From assembly GCF_000278115.1 (NCBI RefSeq), contig NZ_JH725120.1:1-64000 (forward strand): a stretch of DNA of 64,000 nt. The letters are read 5' to 3'. This stretch comes from Bartonella sp. DB5-6. Lineage in GTDB: Bacteria; Pseudomonadota; Alphaproteobacteria; Rhizobiales; Rhizobiaceae. Of this stretch, positions 1 to 12,133 are shown one piece after another. The notes under the pieces were generated by a model. The model worked only from the letters and a program-made list of their open reading frames with translations. It was not told where the DNA came from and searched no databases. How positions within the stretch are numbered: position 1 is the first letter of the stretch; every line of letters begins with the position of its first letter. The position numbers and the translations under genes are program-made.

Positions 1-798
1 TCACGCTAAAGACTAAATCATGACCTGCTGCCAATTGTCCGCTATTTTCAAGCTTCCCTGTTTTGATGACAAAATCTCGTGCCGCTAAAACCGATAAGGC
101 CTATGCAGACGCATAAAAGTTTAAGTTCAAGAGAGAGCCTGTCTGCTTGCAGCATAGGTGTTAACTTCTTCTCGGTTGCAGATGGCGCAACGCCTGTAGC
201 ACTATATTCATCGCGAAAGATGACATATCCGGCCACAAGGCTTACAATGATGTCAAACACACAAAGTGCCGCAATCAAACCATTATAGCCAGCCCCAGCT
301 GCTACCCCTCGCAGGCTGGTTGCTTCTAAGAGATAACCACTAAGTGCTGCTCCCAAAAAGGCACCAATCTGCACCACTGTTTGCATAATGCGGGAAACCT
401 TTTGAGCGCTAATATAACCTTTAAGCGCTAGTTTGGTATTATAAGTCTCGAGCGTACTTAAGGTGATCAAAGAGAGATAACCGATAGAGATAGATACAGC
501 AATAAAACCAGAAGAAGAATCAGCTTAATGAAAAAGAGCAATCAATATAAGGAGGCTATAGATGATGATCCGCCTTTTGTATAAATCTACCAACCTCAGC
601 GAAGACCTAATGCGGACAAGCCCGCTTTTTTTCAAAAGATAGAGTGTAAGGGTTCCCAAAGCCATGGACACACCCAAAAAAAACCGATGAAGATGTTATG
701 CGATAAACGTTCCAAAGATTACTTAAGAATAGCACCATATCAGAAAGATAAAGCACAACAACAAGCCCATAAAACCGAAAAAACAGTTCTTTGCGCAC
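1..798 (-). pseudogene. MFS transporter remnant, runs off left edge
   Basis: Only pieces of a Major Facilitator Superfamily permease remain. A probable GTG start at 798 sits just after a GGAGG run and opens a first membrane helix (residues like RFYGLVVVLYLSDMVLFLSN). The frame shifts near 660, and a second stretch (LVDLYKRRIIIYSLLILIAL) ends at an in-frame TAA near 525. The reading resumes to about 90 with further helices (VVQIGAFLGAALSGYLLEA). Another frameshift near 80 lets a last frame read on to the window edge. Several independent lesions make function very unlikely. The substrate cannot be told. The gene points away from the oxygenase and dehydrogenase remnants to its right, so it need not belong with them. 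Confidence 0.6.
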
Positions 799-1434
799 GC
801 CCCCCTCCACATATTTTAAAACACGCAATATGATGATCAGTACACATATCTATAAACAAACTAGTGCACGTATTGCTGAGTATGTCAAGTTTTTCGATAG
901 AAGAATAATATAAGTCTGACCGTTAACATTTATCGTAGCGATAGCTCATTTTCGAGAGATTGAATAGCGAGGGTGGCTGGTGTTTTTGCTGCGCTTATTG
1001 CAAGCCATCTTACCAATAGTTCTTTCGTAAAAGTGATAATTTTGCGCACCATTTCATCTGCTAACAATACCGCAAAAATTTATGATCTAAAATGCGGTTA
1101 TAGCGCGCAAATCTACATACCAACATGATCTTTGAATTTCTTCAAAGTCGATCCTGCACGCTTTCCATAACCTTCAAACTTGGTATCAAGCTTATTACCC
1201 GTATATGCCCCACACAAAAAGCATACTTTGGAAAATTTTATAGATATAGCCAACAAAACGATAGATTTTGCAAAGGATAATATTTTTTAAAGTTATGAAA
1301 TCAATAGTTATACGGGTGTAATTAAAAGAAAATTGCCAAAAATATCAGACGCAATATCATCGATATATTATATTACACAAAATCATTAAAAACACGCTTA
1401 ATGCTTTTTTGATATATAAAAAAGAAGGCACAAA
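799..1434. other. Intergenic, decayed sequence, no supported gene
   Basis: About 640 bases with no intact gene. On the minus strand near 930-1200 there is a broken open stretch (fragments such as MVRKIITFTKELLVRWLAIS and LDTKFEGYGKRAGSTLKKFK) interrupted by stops. It may be another dead gene, but I do not recognise it. Confidence 0.4.
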
Positions 1435-1742
1435 GTGTGGGATGTTTTTATATACCAATTCTGCATTGAGGCAAAAAAAGGAATACAAGGAAATCCTATA
1501 TCTGAAAACATTCATAAAGATGGTCATACATTCATAAATATGCACATGATCGACAAACACAATATTGAAGGTAGCACATCCTATATCTATGATAAAAACA
1601 GAAAAAATAAAAGAGTTCACTTGCAAGGGAACTTGAGAAGAGAATACCACTAGGTGATATGGAAATATACCATTCAGCTTCTGCAATTTCATCAATAAAT
1701 GATGAAGACGGTTTAAGGGGTTTAATGGTTATCGATTATAGA
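1435..1742 (+). pseudogene. 2OG-Fe(II) dioxygenase remnant (PF10014-like)
   Basis: The C-terminal part of a 2-oxoglutarate/Fe(II)-dependent dioxygenase resembling Pfam PF10014, a family that includes L-isoleucine 4-hydroxylase. Visible hallmarks are the WDVFIYQF opening, an HKDG stretch carrying the H-x-D iron ligands, and the NIEGSTSYIYDKN segment (family pattern N-x-x-G-G-x-S-x-I-Y-D). A frameshift near 1620 moves to the frame reading LARELEKRIPLGDMEIYHSA, with the distal iron-ligand His, and ends RGLMVIDYR. The N-terminal half is missing or unrecognisable. The overlapping minus-strand ORF is only a shadow. It lies 11 bases before the hydroxyacid dehydrogenase remnant on the same strand, so both were probably in one operon with the FAH-family gene and the LysE remnant. 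The family call rests on motif recall, not a search. Confidence 0.6.
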
Positions 1743-1753
1743 TAAAGAATCCA

Positions 1754-2694
1754 ATGAAAATTGCGATAACCGATAGAAAAACTGAAATGAGTGAATTTGA
1801 AAAAAACACTGGCTGTTTTGGGCGCTAAATTTTATTTCTTCAACACTTTAAATGAAGATGACTTTCCTGACAAAATTCTGGAAAGAGGTTGATGTCTTAT
1901 TAATCTTGCATGCAAAAATAACAAAGAAAACAGCCAAGAAATTATCTAAGTGTAAATAGCAGTACGCTTCGGTATCAATTATGACCAAGCAGATTATGAA
2001 GCGCTAAAAAAACACGGCGTTGAATTTACTAATAACCCTTCTTATTGTACAGATGAAGTAACTGACACTGACTTAACCATAATTTTGGAGGGTTGCAGAC
2101 AAATCTCCAAACATAATGATTTAGCAAAAAACACCATAAAATATAGCAAGAAAACAATCTTAAAAACATTCTGCCAAAAGTATAAAACCATTGGATTGAG
2201 TAAAATCAGAAAAGCAACACGAGAATGGTTAAAACCTTTTGGATTTAAAGTAATTATCTATGATCCATATATTGGTGAAAATCTTGCCTCATCTTTCAAC
2301 TTCAAACTTTTCGAAGATATTGATTACCTTTTAGAAGAATCTGATGTAGTATCACTACACTGCTCTCTTACAAAAAGACAACAGGAATGATTAATTCAGA
2401 ATTTCTCAAAAGATGAAGAAAAACGCTATTTTAGTGAACACAGCGAGAGGTAAAATCCTGAGTGATTTTGATTGTTTAGAAAACCATCTAAGGGTGAAGC
2501 CTGAGTTCCATATGCTTGTTAATGCTTTACCTATGGAACCACCAAGTAGCGACCCTCTCATTAAAGCTTGGAGAAACAATGCTAAGTGGCTGTCGTTAAG
2601 GTTAATAATTCACCCACACAACGCATATTTTTCAGAAAACTCACATATCGATATGAGAAAAGATGTTGTTTTCACAATTATATCTTGCTTATAA
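1754..2694 (+). pseudogene. D-isomer-specific 2-hydroxyacid dehydrogenase, broken
   Basis: A decayed NAD-dependent D-2-hydroxyacid dehydrogenase of the SerA/CtBP/lactate dehydrogenase type. It starts MKIAITDRKTEMSEFEK, hits a stop after about 24 codons, and continues in other frames. Recognisable blocks include VDVLLILHAKITKK, then a Rossmann-domain piece (WLKPFGFKVIIYDPYIGENL), EESDVVSLHCSLTK, and, after a TGA at 2388, KKNAILVNTARGKILS, the conserved NTARG block. The C-terminal His region survives as LIIHPHNAYFSE. The glycine motif is degenerate and there are at least three frameshifts or stops, so it is dead. An intact gene of the same superfamily lies at 12583. The FAH-family gene starts 31 bases after its end. 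Confidence 0.75.
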
Positions 2695-2725
2695 AAAAAG
2701 AAAATGAAAGACTTGGTGGTCTCCT

Positions 2726-3334
2726 ATGATTAATAACATTTACTGCGTTGGACTCAATTATGTTGAACATGCTCATGAACTAGGCAATGTTGTTGAAGAT
2801 AAACCGGTTATATTTAGCAAACCGAACAGTTCACTCATCTTAGGAAATAAAATTTATCTCCCTGATTTTTCTAAAGAAATTCATTTTGAGACTGAAATTG
2901 TGCTTAGAGTCTCAAAGGATACTTTTATGGTCAGTGAGATAAAGGCTGAAGAATGCTACGATGCAGTAGCTGTAGGTCTTGACCTTACCGCAAGGGATTT
3001 GCAAACAAAACTGAAAGAAAAAAGACTTCCTTGGCTTTTGTCTAAAGGATTTAAAGGAGCTGCATACGTCTCTGACTTCATAAACAAGGAAAAAATAAAC
3101 AACCCCATAACCTTTGCAATGAAATTGAATGGCGAAACGAGGCAATTTGGCAATACAAAAAATATGATATTCAACTTTAGGAAAATAATATCATTTTTAA
3201 GTAGCCACATTCAGCTAAGACGTGATGATATCATATATACGGGGACTCCACAGGGAGTAGGGAAACTTTCTAAATTTGATAAAATAGAATTATATCTCGA
3301 AGATAAATTAATTTCAGAGTTAGAAGTAAAATGA
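2726..3334 (+). CDS. Fumarylacetoacetate hydrolase family protein
   Basis: An intact 202-residue FAH-family protein, close in length to the short bacterial members (about 210-220 residues) that hydrolyse, decarboxylate or isomerise beta-keto acids using a divalent metal. Visible signatures are CVGLNYVEHAHELG at the start, the metal-binding FETEIVLRV (E-x-E) block near residue 52, GLDLTARDLQ near residue 92, and YTGTPQGVGKL near residue 171. A GGTGG run 7 bases before the ATG may be the ribosome site. It sits between a dead hydroxyacid dehydrogenase and a dead LysE exporter, whose ATG overlaps this stop codon (ATGA). It is the only open gene in this relic operon, so it is either still used or only recently freed from selection. 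The real substrate is unknown. Confidence 0.85.
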   Translation: MINNIYCVGLNYVEHAHELGNVVEDKPVIFSKPNSSLILGNKIYLPDFSKEIHFETEIVLRVSKDTFMVSEIKAEECYDAVAVGLDLTARDLQTKLKEKRLPWLLSKGFKGAAYVSDFINKEKINNPITFAMKLNGETRQFGNTKNMIFNFRKIISFLSSHIQLRRDDIIYTGTPQGVGKLSKFDKIELYLEDKLISELEVK

Positions 3335-3945
3335 ATCATCAAATACTCACCTTTTTTATTGTTTCATTTTTTTAGTCATCTCACCAAACCTGAATATGGC
3401 CCTTATCATCGAGAATGCAACGAGACTTGGAAAAGAGAACGCGTTTGCGAACGTTTGGGGATTGTGTACAGCAACATATGTGCATGAGTCACTTTCCATA
3501 TTAAGTGTATCAGCACTCATTCTCAACAAGACGCTGTTTTTTTAGTAAAACTCATGGGTGGTGGCTATTTATTATATATGGGAGTTAAATAGATTAAATC
3601 TGGAATAAACAGCTTAAATTCAAAAAAATATCAAAGAATGAAAAGCATTCTGTAGGTAAACAAAGTTTTTCACCAGCTATATGGACAGTTTTCTGACACA
3701 AATATTAAACCCCAAAGTATAAATATTTTATATAGCAGACTTTCCAAAATTCTTGACTTCTGGCAGTAGCATTAAAAATGCTTTTAACTTGTAACAATAC
3801 ATTCCCTCAACATATTTACATGGTTTACTTTAATGACCATTTTTATATCATTTGCTAGCGCCATTTTAAAAAAGCAAGGCGTAAAAGGATATATAGCGAC
3901 AGGGACAGTTTTATCTCTGTTTTCTTTTTTCATTTTCTTTGGATA
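3331..3945 (+). pseudogene. LysE/RhtB-type amino-acid exporter remnant
   Basis: It begins with an ATG overlapping the stop of the FAH-family gene (ATGA), a sign of former translational coupling. The start MNHQILTFFIVSFF meets a stop at once. Changing frame gives MALIIENATRLGKENAFANV and then LCTATYVHESLSILSVSALI, followed by KLMGGGYLLYMGVK. This is the typical first half of LysE/RhtB exporters, with the GGGYLLYMG helix. The second half is more eroded (pieces like LKKQGVKGYIATGTVL), with several stops. The family exports amino acids and derivatives. This copy cannot make a full protein. Confidence 0.7.
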
Positions 3946-4349
3946 ACTTCATTTATCGATAATAAGTCACACAGCCGATAGACAAATCTCTCTATGATTT
4001 TGCTTTCCTATCGCTGTTAATATCGACATCTTTGCTCCCACAAAAGCTCATACTACGACTAATTCTTCCTCGTTTTTTCTGTATAATTGAACTATGAGTT
4101 AACTTAACGTACTTTTCTAATTTTAATAAATTAAAATTCAGTATAGTCTATTTGATGATGTTTTGAGCTATCACATTTACCTCACCATCACCCAAAAGCG
4201 CTACAAATTGCAGATTATAAGCGCTGGCAAACTCCTAGCAGTCTTTCATCTCATAGCTATCTCTCATACTGATTCAGATAATCCAAGTAATTCAAAACAA
4301 CATCAAAACAATGAGATTAAATTGACCAATCCACCCCCTCTTCGTTGAA

Positions 4350-5690
4350 AATAATGCTGGAATTTCTATTAAAACTTTCACTGATAGTTACATTAAAGAT
4401 ATGAATTTATCAATCAATACAGTTAATCTCAACAATTTGGAGACCCATACTGACATTTTATGAGCAGCTGATACTTTTTTTGAAAGACAAAGATTTTAAG
4501 GTAATACCCAACAGTACCTTATGTTAAGCACAAATCATTTTACTTCAGAAAAGAAAATCAAAATTGCAAAAGATAGAGATGTATACTTTTGATCTGAAAA
4601 ACAACATGACATGGGCGTTGAAGACTAGCACATAGAAAAAAATAAAAATAGAAAACTGCTTGTATCAACCAAAGTTTACATTTTGATATTTTTGTGCTTA
4701 ATCTCGATAATAGCTCTATTATTTTTGAAAGATCGACAAAAGAGCATTACCAAACATTGCATATAGAAAACCTAAAAACACAGCAATCCACAACATAACG
4801 AGAAATGCACAGATTCACTTAAATGCCTCATGGAGTGATGGCACTGCAATAAATTTGCAAAAAACTGATCAACTTCTCATTCACAGTAATTTTTCAGGCT
4901 CCACAGCAGCTTATGTCACAAAATGTGAAGGAAATAATTTAAAGCAAAAACTCATGCTTCTTCAAATGCGCGTAATCTTACACTTAATTCAAATATCTAG
5001 AAATGCAAAACAGGACTATTTCAAACCTATAAACCTCTACATCACAAGATATGTTGCACCGGATAAATATCTGCTGCGTGCCTATAACTAAAATCAAACC
5101 AAAAGAAAGCCAATATTGAACAAAATCTTTTTGATAAAAAGAAGAAAAAATTCTAGAATTTCCATTTGCAACCTGAAATTCTTGCTTCCAATCCCAGCTA
5201 TAATGCAACAGCACACACACTGTTGTGTAACAAATGGCTAATTACGTTATCTACCAAACGCGCCTTTAGCCGACATGAGAACATCAATCTCGAAAAAATG
5301 AAGAAAAAAACAGATTATTCCTCTACATTTATGGAAATGTAGGAACTTTATCTTCTAAGCAGAATCCTCTTAAATATGGTTATGGTGCTGATATCCACTA
5401 TACTGCTCTACAAAGTAGTATCGCATTAGCTGTGCTTAAAGGACAAAACACCACAACTCACTCTGGTTTTCTAAATACCTATGGGCAAGCGTTTTTTACC
5501 CCCAAAGGATACACTTGCATGTTCAACGCAAAACTTTCACAAGATTTTGCCAAACGGTGTAAATACATGAGAAGACTTCTTATTCACAACTGTAAAATAA
5601 AAGATTCTGTAAACTTCTCACTTCCTTTGTAACAAAGAAAGCAACTGCCTTCCACTTATAATACCAATAAAACGATTGTGGAAATCATTT
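4350..5690 (+). pseudogene. Autotransporter (type V secretion) remnant
   Basis: A heavily shattered Bartonella-type autotransporter. Passenger fragments include GSTAAYVTKCEGNN and, near 4960-5090, a stretch ending YVAPDKYLLRAYN, resembling the end of a pertactin-like beta-helix. The barrel begins near 5300 with a frame reading LYGNVGTLSSKQNPLKYGYG, then ALQSSIALAVLKGQNTTTHS and FLNTYGQAFFTPKG. These barrel repeats recur in Bartonella surface autotransporters. At least five frameshifts or stops are needed to thread it, and no signal peptide or C-terminal Phe is left in frame. Earlier passenger pieces may reach back to about 4150, but I cannot place the start. It is most likely a dead paralogue of genes elsewhere in the genome. 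Confidence 0.6.
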
Positions 5691-6134
5691 AAAATTTTCT
5701 GTCATTGGAGACTTTTTCTTCAGTAAGACGGCAGCTCTATAATTTATTAGACATAACGACTGAGGATAAAAGACTCTCTTTATTATGACATCAAAAACAA
5801 TTATAGGACATATAAACGGGGAGGATTTTCTATAACCCATGAGGTTCCTTATAACTGTTAAGACAGCTTAACAATGCCTGCCATAATAATACTAAGTCTT
5901 CTTATCAACCATTTATCGGCCATCTCAGCGATAACTTAAAATTTTGTAAAATATCTGTTGCGTTGTTGTGGAATAGATATTCCTGTCAGTTAGATATTCT
6001 TTATTGGTTATCCACATGAAATCATAAAAAACGTTTTTCCCCCTTTACTCCTCATTTATATCATGCTTCGATACAGAGGATTACTTTTTTCAGTGTAATT
6101 TTGAATTTTAAATAATTAAAGGGAACCTCAAAAA
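5691..6134. other. Intergenic region before cycA
   Basis: About 440 AT-rich bases between the autotransporter relic and cycA. They must contain the cycA promoter, but I see no convincing sigma-70 box pair. A GGGAA ribosome site lies about 10 bases before the cycA ATG. I see no tRNA, other gene or strong hairpin. Confidence 0.35.
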
Positions 6135-7535
6135 ATGAATTATAAACAAACTTTAAAAAATAATCCTCAGGAGAAGTTAAAACGTGGATTAGATAACCGT
6201 CACGTACAACTTATAGCCCTCGGTGGAGCTATCGGAACGGGTCTCTTCATGGGATCAGGAAAAACAATTAGCGTAGCAGGCCCGTCCATCATACTTGTTT
6301 ATGCTATTATCGGTTGTGCCTTATACTTTGTAATGCGTGCTATGGGAGAATTATTGCTTTCTAATTCACAATATCGGTCTCTTATTGATTTTTCAACCGA
6401 TATGCTAGGACCAGGAATTGCTTTTTTTGTCGGCTGGAGCTATTGGTTAAGCTGGGTTGTAACTGGAGCCGCGGATATTATTGCAATCATCGCTTATACG
6501 CACTTTTGGTGGCCAGAACTCAACCCATGGATTATCGTCTTCTCCTGCATTATCTTCTTTTTAACCCTTAATCTCCTTGCTGTAAAATTTTTCGGTGAAC
6601 TTGAATTCTGGTTTGGTCTTATCAAAGTCATAGCAATTGTAGCATTAATTATTGTTGGGTTTTATATGATCGCTACTGGCTTCACCTCTCCAAATGGTAC
6701 TGTTGCCTCTCTCGGTCATGTATGGAATGGTGGAGATATATTTCCTCGGGGAGTTGCAGGTTTTTTTGCCGGATTTCAAATTGCTATTTTTTCTTTTGTT
6801 GGTATAGAGATTGCCGGAACAACTGCTGCTGAAGTCAAAGAACCTAAAAAAGTTCTACCAAGAGCAATTAATGCAATACCAGTTCGTATTGTACTGTTTT
6901 ATATCTTTTCTCTCGCTGTGATTATGTCAGTCACACCTTGGGATCAAGTTATTCCAGAGAAAAGCCCCTTTGTCTCGATGTTTTGGCTTGCTGGCATTCC
7001 GATAGCTGCTGGTTTGGTAAATTTTGTTGTTCTCACCTCTGCTGCTTCTTCAGCAAATAGCGGTATTTTTTCTACCAGCCGCATGATATATGGGCTTGCA
7101 ACACAAAAAGGTGCGCCTCGCCTTTTGGGCAAACTTTCTAAACACCATGTTCCAGCCAATGCCCTATTCTTTTCTTGCTTATGTATTTTATTAGGATACA
7201 CAATTGCATCACTATCTCCAAGCATCATAAGTGCTTTTACAATTGTGACTAGCATTTCAGCTATTGCATTTTTATTCGTATGGTCTGTAATCTTAGTTAG
7301 CTATATTGTGTATCGTCGTAATCATCCTCAACTGCATACTGAATCTATATACAAAATGCCAGGAGGCGTTGTCGTATGCTGGGTTATTTTAGCTTTTTTT
7401 GCTTTCATGGTCTATTTGTTAACATTAGAATCTGATACTCTAACAGCTTTAAAATATGGTGTAGTATGGTTTATTCTCTTAGGCGTAATGTATTTCCTGT
7501 TTATAAGAAAAAAAACTGCTCAAAATAAAAAATAA
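6135..7535 (+). CDS. cycA: D-serine/D-alanine/glycine permease (CycA-like)
   Basis: A 466-residue inner-membrane amino-acid:H+ symporter of the AAT family within the APC superfamily. It closely tracks E. coli CycA from memory: the start has NRHVQLIALGGAIGTGLFMG (first helix with the G-A-I-G-T-G substrate motif). GTTAAEVKEPKKVLPRAINA follows helix 6, SPFVSMFWLAG lies in the middle, and VVLTSAASSANSG follows. About twelve hydrophobic helices are evident. It takes up D-alanine, D-serine, glycine and possibly L-alanine, useful both as nutrients and for peptidoglycan D-Ala supply. It stands alone on the plus strand, followed 25 bases later by a strong terminator, so it is monocistronic. Family certain; exact substrate range inferred. 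Confidence 0.88.
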   Translation: MNYKQTLKNNPQEKLKRGLDNRHVQLIALGGAIGTGLFMGSGKTISVAGPSIILVYAIIGCALYFVMRAMGELLLSNSQYRSLIDFSTDMLGPGIAFFVGWSYWLSWVVTGAADIIAIIAYTHFWWPELNPWIIVFSCIIFFLTLNLLAVKFFGELEFWFGLIKVIAIVALIIVGFYMIATGFTSPNGTVASLGHVWNGGDIFPRGVAGFFAGFQIAIFSFVGIEIAGTTAAEVKEPKKVLPRAINAIPVRIVLFYIFSLAVIMSVTPWDQVIPEKSPFVSMFWLAGIPIAAGLVNFVVLTSAASSANSGIFSTSRMIYGLATQKGAPRLLGKLSKHHVPANALFFSCLCILLGYTIASLSPSIISAFTIVTSISAIAFLFVWSVILVSYIVYRRNHPQLHTESIYKMPGGVVVCWVILAFFAFMVYLLTLESDTLTALKYGVVWFILLGVMYFLFIRKKTAQNKK

Positions 7536-7560
7536 AATCTATATACAAAGAGTACATCAA

Positions 7561-7586
7561 AAAGGGTAACCAAAGTTACCCTTTTT
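7561..7586 (+). terminator. Rho-independent terminator after cycA
   Basis: A perfect 10-bp stem (AAAGGGTAAC pairing with GTTACCCTTT) around a CAAA loop, followed by more T. It lies 25 bases after the cycA stop. The symmetric A/T flanks mean it may also serve transcripts arriving from ilvC on the other strand. Confidence 0.85.
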
Positions 7587-7631
7587 GTACATAAAGCATA
7601 AAAGCTGTTTACATAATATTTCATATGAACT

Positions 7632-9607
<1,976 letters not shown>

Positions 9608-10342
9608 TTACTCTAGTAACCGAATGAAACGCTGAACAGTGTCATGCATTCCATACTCTAACGCATCAGCAATAAGTCCATGACCAATAGACACTTCATC
9701 AAGCCAAGGAATACGGTTAACAAGAACAGGAAGATTCATAATTGTTAAATCATGTCCTGCATTAACACCTAATTGCAGCTCTTTAGCTCTTCTTGCTGCT
9801 AAAACAAGCTTATTTAACTCCTGATCTTGCATTTCCTTATACTTAAACGCACCACCGTAAGGCCCAGTATAAAATTCCACACGATCAGCACCAATCACTT
9901 TAGCAATATCAAGACCATCTACAGTAGGGTCAGCAAATAATGACACACGAATTTTTTTTTCTTTCAAACGCTTAATAATAGGTGCTAAAAATTCTGCATC
10001 TTGAAAAAAATTCCAACCATGATCAGAAGTTGACTGAGCTGGATCATCAGGAACAAGAGTAATCTGATCCGCATATTTTTCCGCTACATCCAAAAATCTA
10101 TCGCTTGGATAACCTTCGATATTAAATTCAGCAGTAGGAAACGTATTGTTTATTAAACAATGTATATCTGGCAAATCAGCAAAACGAATATGCCTTTCAT
10201 CAGGTCTCGGATGAACCGTTAAACCAGCAGCACCAGCTTTAAGTGCTATATGCCCAATATTCTTGATATTTGGCCATGGTAGATTACGCCGATTGCGTAA
10301 AACAGCAATAGCATTAAGATTAACCGAAAGCTTCACTGCCAT
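9608..10342 (-). CDS. pdxJ: Pyridoxine 5'-phosphate synthase
   Basis: PdxJ, 244 residues, condenses 3-amino-2-oxopropyl phosphate with 1-deoxyxylulose 5-phosphate to give pyridoxine 5'-phosphate, the last ring-forming step of the DXP-dependent vitamin B6 pathway. Visible family features are [15 protein letters not shown] at the start (substrate-binding N-x-N), [13 protein letters not shown] with catalytic His, EFNIEGYP with catalytic Glu, [10 protein letters not shown], and NAGHDL and [11 protein letters not shown] near the end. The ATG at 10342 is preferred over an upstream in-frame TTG because AGGAG lies 6 bases before it. It is followed downstream by decayed DNA, and 80 bases separate it from the helicase gene on the same strand. 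Confidence 0.95.
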   Translation of the reverse strand: MAVKLSVNLNAIAVLRNRRNLPWPNIKNIGHIALKAGAAGLTVHPRPDERHIRFADLPDIHCLINNTFPTAEFNIEGYPSDRFLDVAEKYADQITLVPDDPAQSTSDHGWNFFQDAEFLAPIIKRLKEKKIRVSLFADPTVDGLDIAKVIGADRVEFYTGPYGGAFKYKEMQDQELNKLVLAARRAKELQLGVNAGHDLTIMNLPVLVNRIPWLDEVSIGHGLIADALEYGMHDTVQRFIRLLE

Positions 10343-10422
10343 GCACAACTCCTATTTTCTGTATATAATTCTAAAATCAGAAAAAGATACATCCACCAGC
10401 ACAATTTTAAAGAATAAATTTT

Positions 10423-11544
10423 CTATCGAACAATTGTTAATCGCTCTGCCGCACGCGTAATTCCCGTATAAAGCCAGCGCGCATACATATCACGAAATGC
10501 AAAACTTTCATCAAATAAAACCACGTTATCCCATTGAGACCCTTGCGCTTTGTGAACAGTTAATGCATACCCATAATCAAAATCATCATACCTTTTTTTT
10601 AATTGCCATGAAATCTCATTATCAGGGTTATCAAATACTGCTTTTAAAAGCTTAATCTTTGCCACCCCACGCTCACTTTCTTCTGGTTTAACGAGAAGAT
10701 TAATTCCCAGTTTAACCGTTTCCTTCTGTGAAGTCATCACTTTCCATAAAGAACCATTCAACAAACCTTTAGCAGGATCATTACGCAAACATACAAGTTT
10801 ATCACCCGCTTGTGGATAATCTGCTGTAAACCCCTTCAGCACACGTAAACGTTTATTATAAAGGTGACGTGTTCGGTTCACCCCTACCAACACTTGATCA
10901 GCATCCAAAACCAATTGTTGATCCACCTCTTTACGCGTAACAACGCGAGCTTCACCATAATCACCATAAGCAATATCGCGTCCTTGGCGCACATTCATAG
11001 CGAGACGAACGATCGGATTATCACGCGCTTGCCGATGAATTTCTGAAAGAAGAAAATCTGGTGTGCCATTGGAAAAAAAACCTCCTCCTGATATAGGAGG
11101 CAACTGACCTGGATCACCAAGAACAAGAATTGGTGTCCGAAAACTCATCAAATCACGCGCTAATTGCTCGTCGACCATCGAACACTCATCAACAATGATA
11201 AGTTTAGCTTGCGCAGCAGCACTTTTCCGATTCAATGCAAATGTTGGTGCAATAGACTTTTTTCCTGTTACCTCATCGGAAATTTCTTCTTCTCCACGCG
11301 GACAATAAATCAATGAATGAATAGTACAAGCATTACTCGCACCTTTAGAACGCAAAACTTGTGCCGCTTTGCCTGTAAACGCAGCAAATTGGACAGAACC
11401 ATCAACTGTTTCAGCAAAATGACGAGCAAGTGTCGTCTTCCCTGTCCCCGCATAGCCAAAGAGACGAAAAAGCGGAGAACGCCCCTCTCTCAACCACGTA
11501 GCAACAGCCTTCAAGGCATTATCCTGTTCCGGTGAAAACTGCAT
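10423..11544 (-). CDS. RecD-like ATP-dependent helicase (AAA/UvrD-like)
   Basis: A 373-residue superfamily 1B helicase core. The Walker A motif GYAGTGKTTLA is near residue 29. FAAFTGKAAQVLRSKG (motif Ia) follows, then IIVDECSMVDEQLA (Walker B), LVLGDPGQLPPISGGGFF (motif III), and the C-terminal YALTVHKAQGSQWDNVVLFD and WLYTGITRAAERL (motifs V and VI). This matches compact RecD2/Pif1-like ATPases found alone in many rhizobial genomes, shorter than RecD of RecBCD and lacking its N-terminal domain. Likely role is DNA repair or processing; no partner is encoded nearby. The ATG start fits the usual N-terminus (FSPEQDNAL). Confidence 0.85.
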   Translation of the reverse strand: MQFSPEQDNALKAVATWLREGRSPLFRLFGYAGTGKTTLARHFAETVDGSVQFAAFTGKAAQVLRSKGASNACTIHSLIYCPRGEEEISDEVTGKKSIAPTFALNRKSAAAQAKLIIVDECSMVDEQLARDLMSFRTPILVLGDPGQLPPISGGGFFSNGTPDFLLSEIHRQARDNPIVRLAMNVRQGRDIAYGDYGEARVVTRKEVDQQLVLDADQVLVGVNRTRHLYNKRLRVLKGFTADYPQAGDKLVCLRNDPAKGLLNGSLWKVMTSQKETVKLGINLLVKPEESERGVAKIKLLKAVFDNPDNEISWQLKKRYDDFDYGYALTVHKAQGSQWDNVVLFDESFAFRDMYARWLYTGITRAAERLTIVR

Positions 11545-12133
11545 AGTTTATCAAAATAAGATTCGCATAAAAAGAGCAAGTGTTTTGAAAATAAAAACAC
11601 TATCAAGAAAAGTTTTTGTCGTTACGAATTTCTGATACACAGCCGTCCTACTACTTTCACAGAATAATGATCAATTATTTACCCATTGCTTTTTCAAAAT
11701 ATTGTAACAATCTAAATTTTATCTATACATCGATCTTCTTGGTAACACCTTGATACTTATCAAATATAATTTTTTATAACAGTAACACCAACAATGGAAT
11801 ATGCATATCTTAAATTTAAAATAACACCTATATACGCTTTTTCTAACCAAAATTTAGAATGAAAAAAGAGCATTGCAATTGCAAAACCCTCGCTAGAAAA
11901 AATGTCCTAACAGGATAAAAATAATGTAATTTTATGAACACTATTTTACACAATCAATCAGCTTTCTTGCACATAAAAATAAAATACAACCACTATTAAG
12001 AAATAATAATTAAATATATCAAAAACCTTTTGGCAGAAATAGAAATAGCTTTCAAAAAAACTACTTAATCCTATGATGATACACCTATAAAGTTCCTATT
12101 CCCCTCTTATCATGATTTTAATAAATTTACTCT
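11545..12133. other. Intergenic, no gene seen
   Basis: About 590 very AT-rich bases between the helicase start and the restriction-gene relic. I see no open frame worth calling and no RNA gene. A 12-bp palindrome (TTGCAATTGCAA) lies at 11873-11884, but without a T run I do not call it a terminator. Confidence 0.35.

Noticed and set aside
1357-1695. 112-residue minus-strand ORF
   Set aside because: The opposite strand shows dioxygenase family motifs; this frame has no protein-like pattern and is a shadow.
4163-4348. 61-residue plus-strand ORF before the autotransporter relic
   Set aside because: It has no recognisable domain or ribosome site and lies in decayed DNA; possibly part of the autotransporter relic but not provable.
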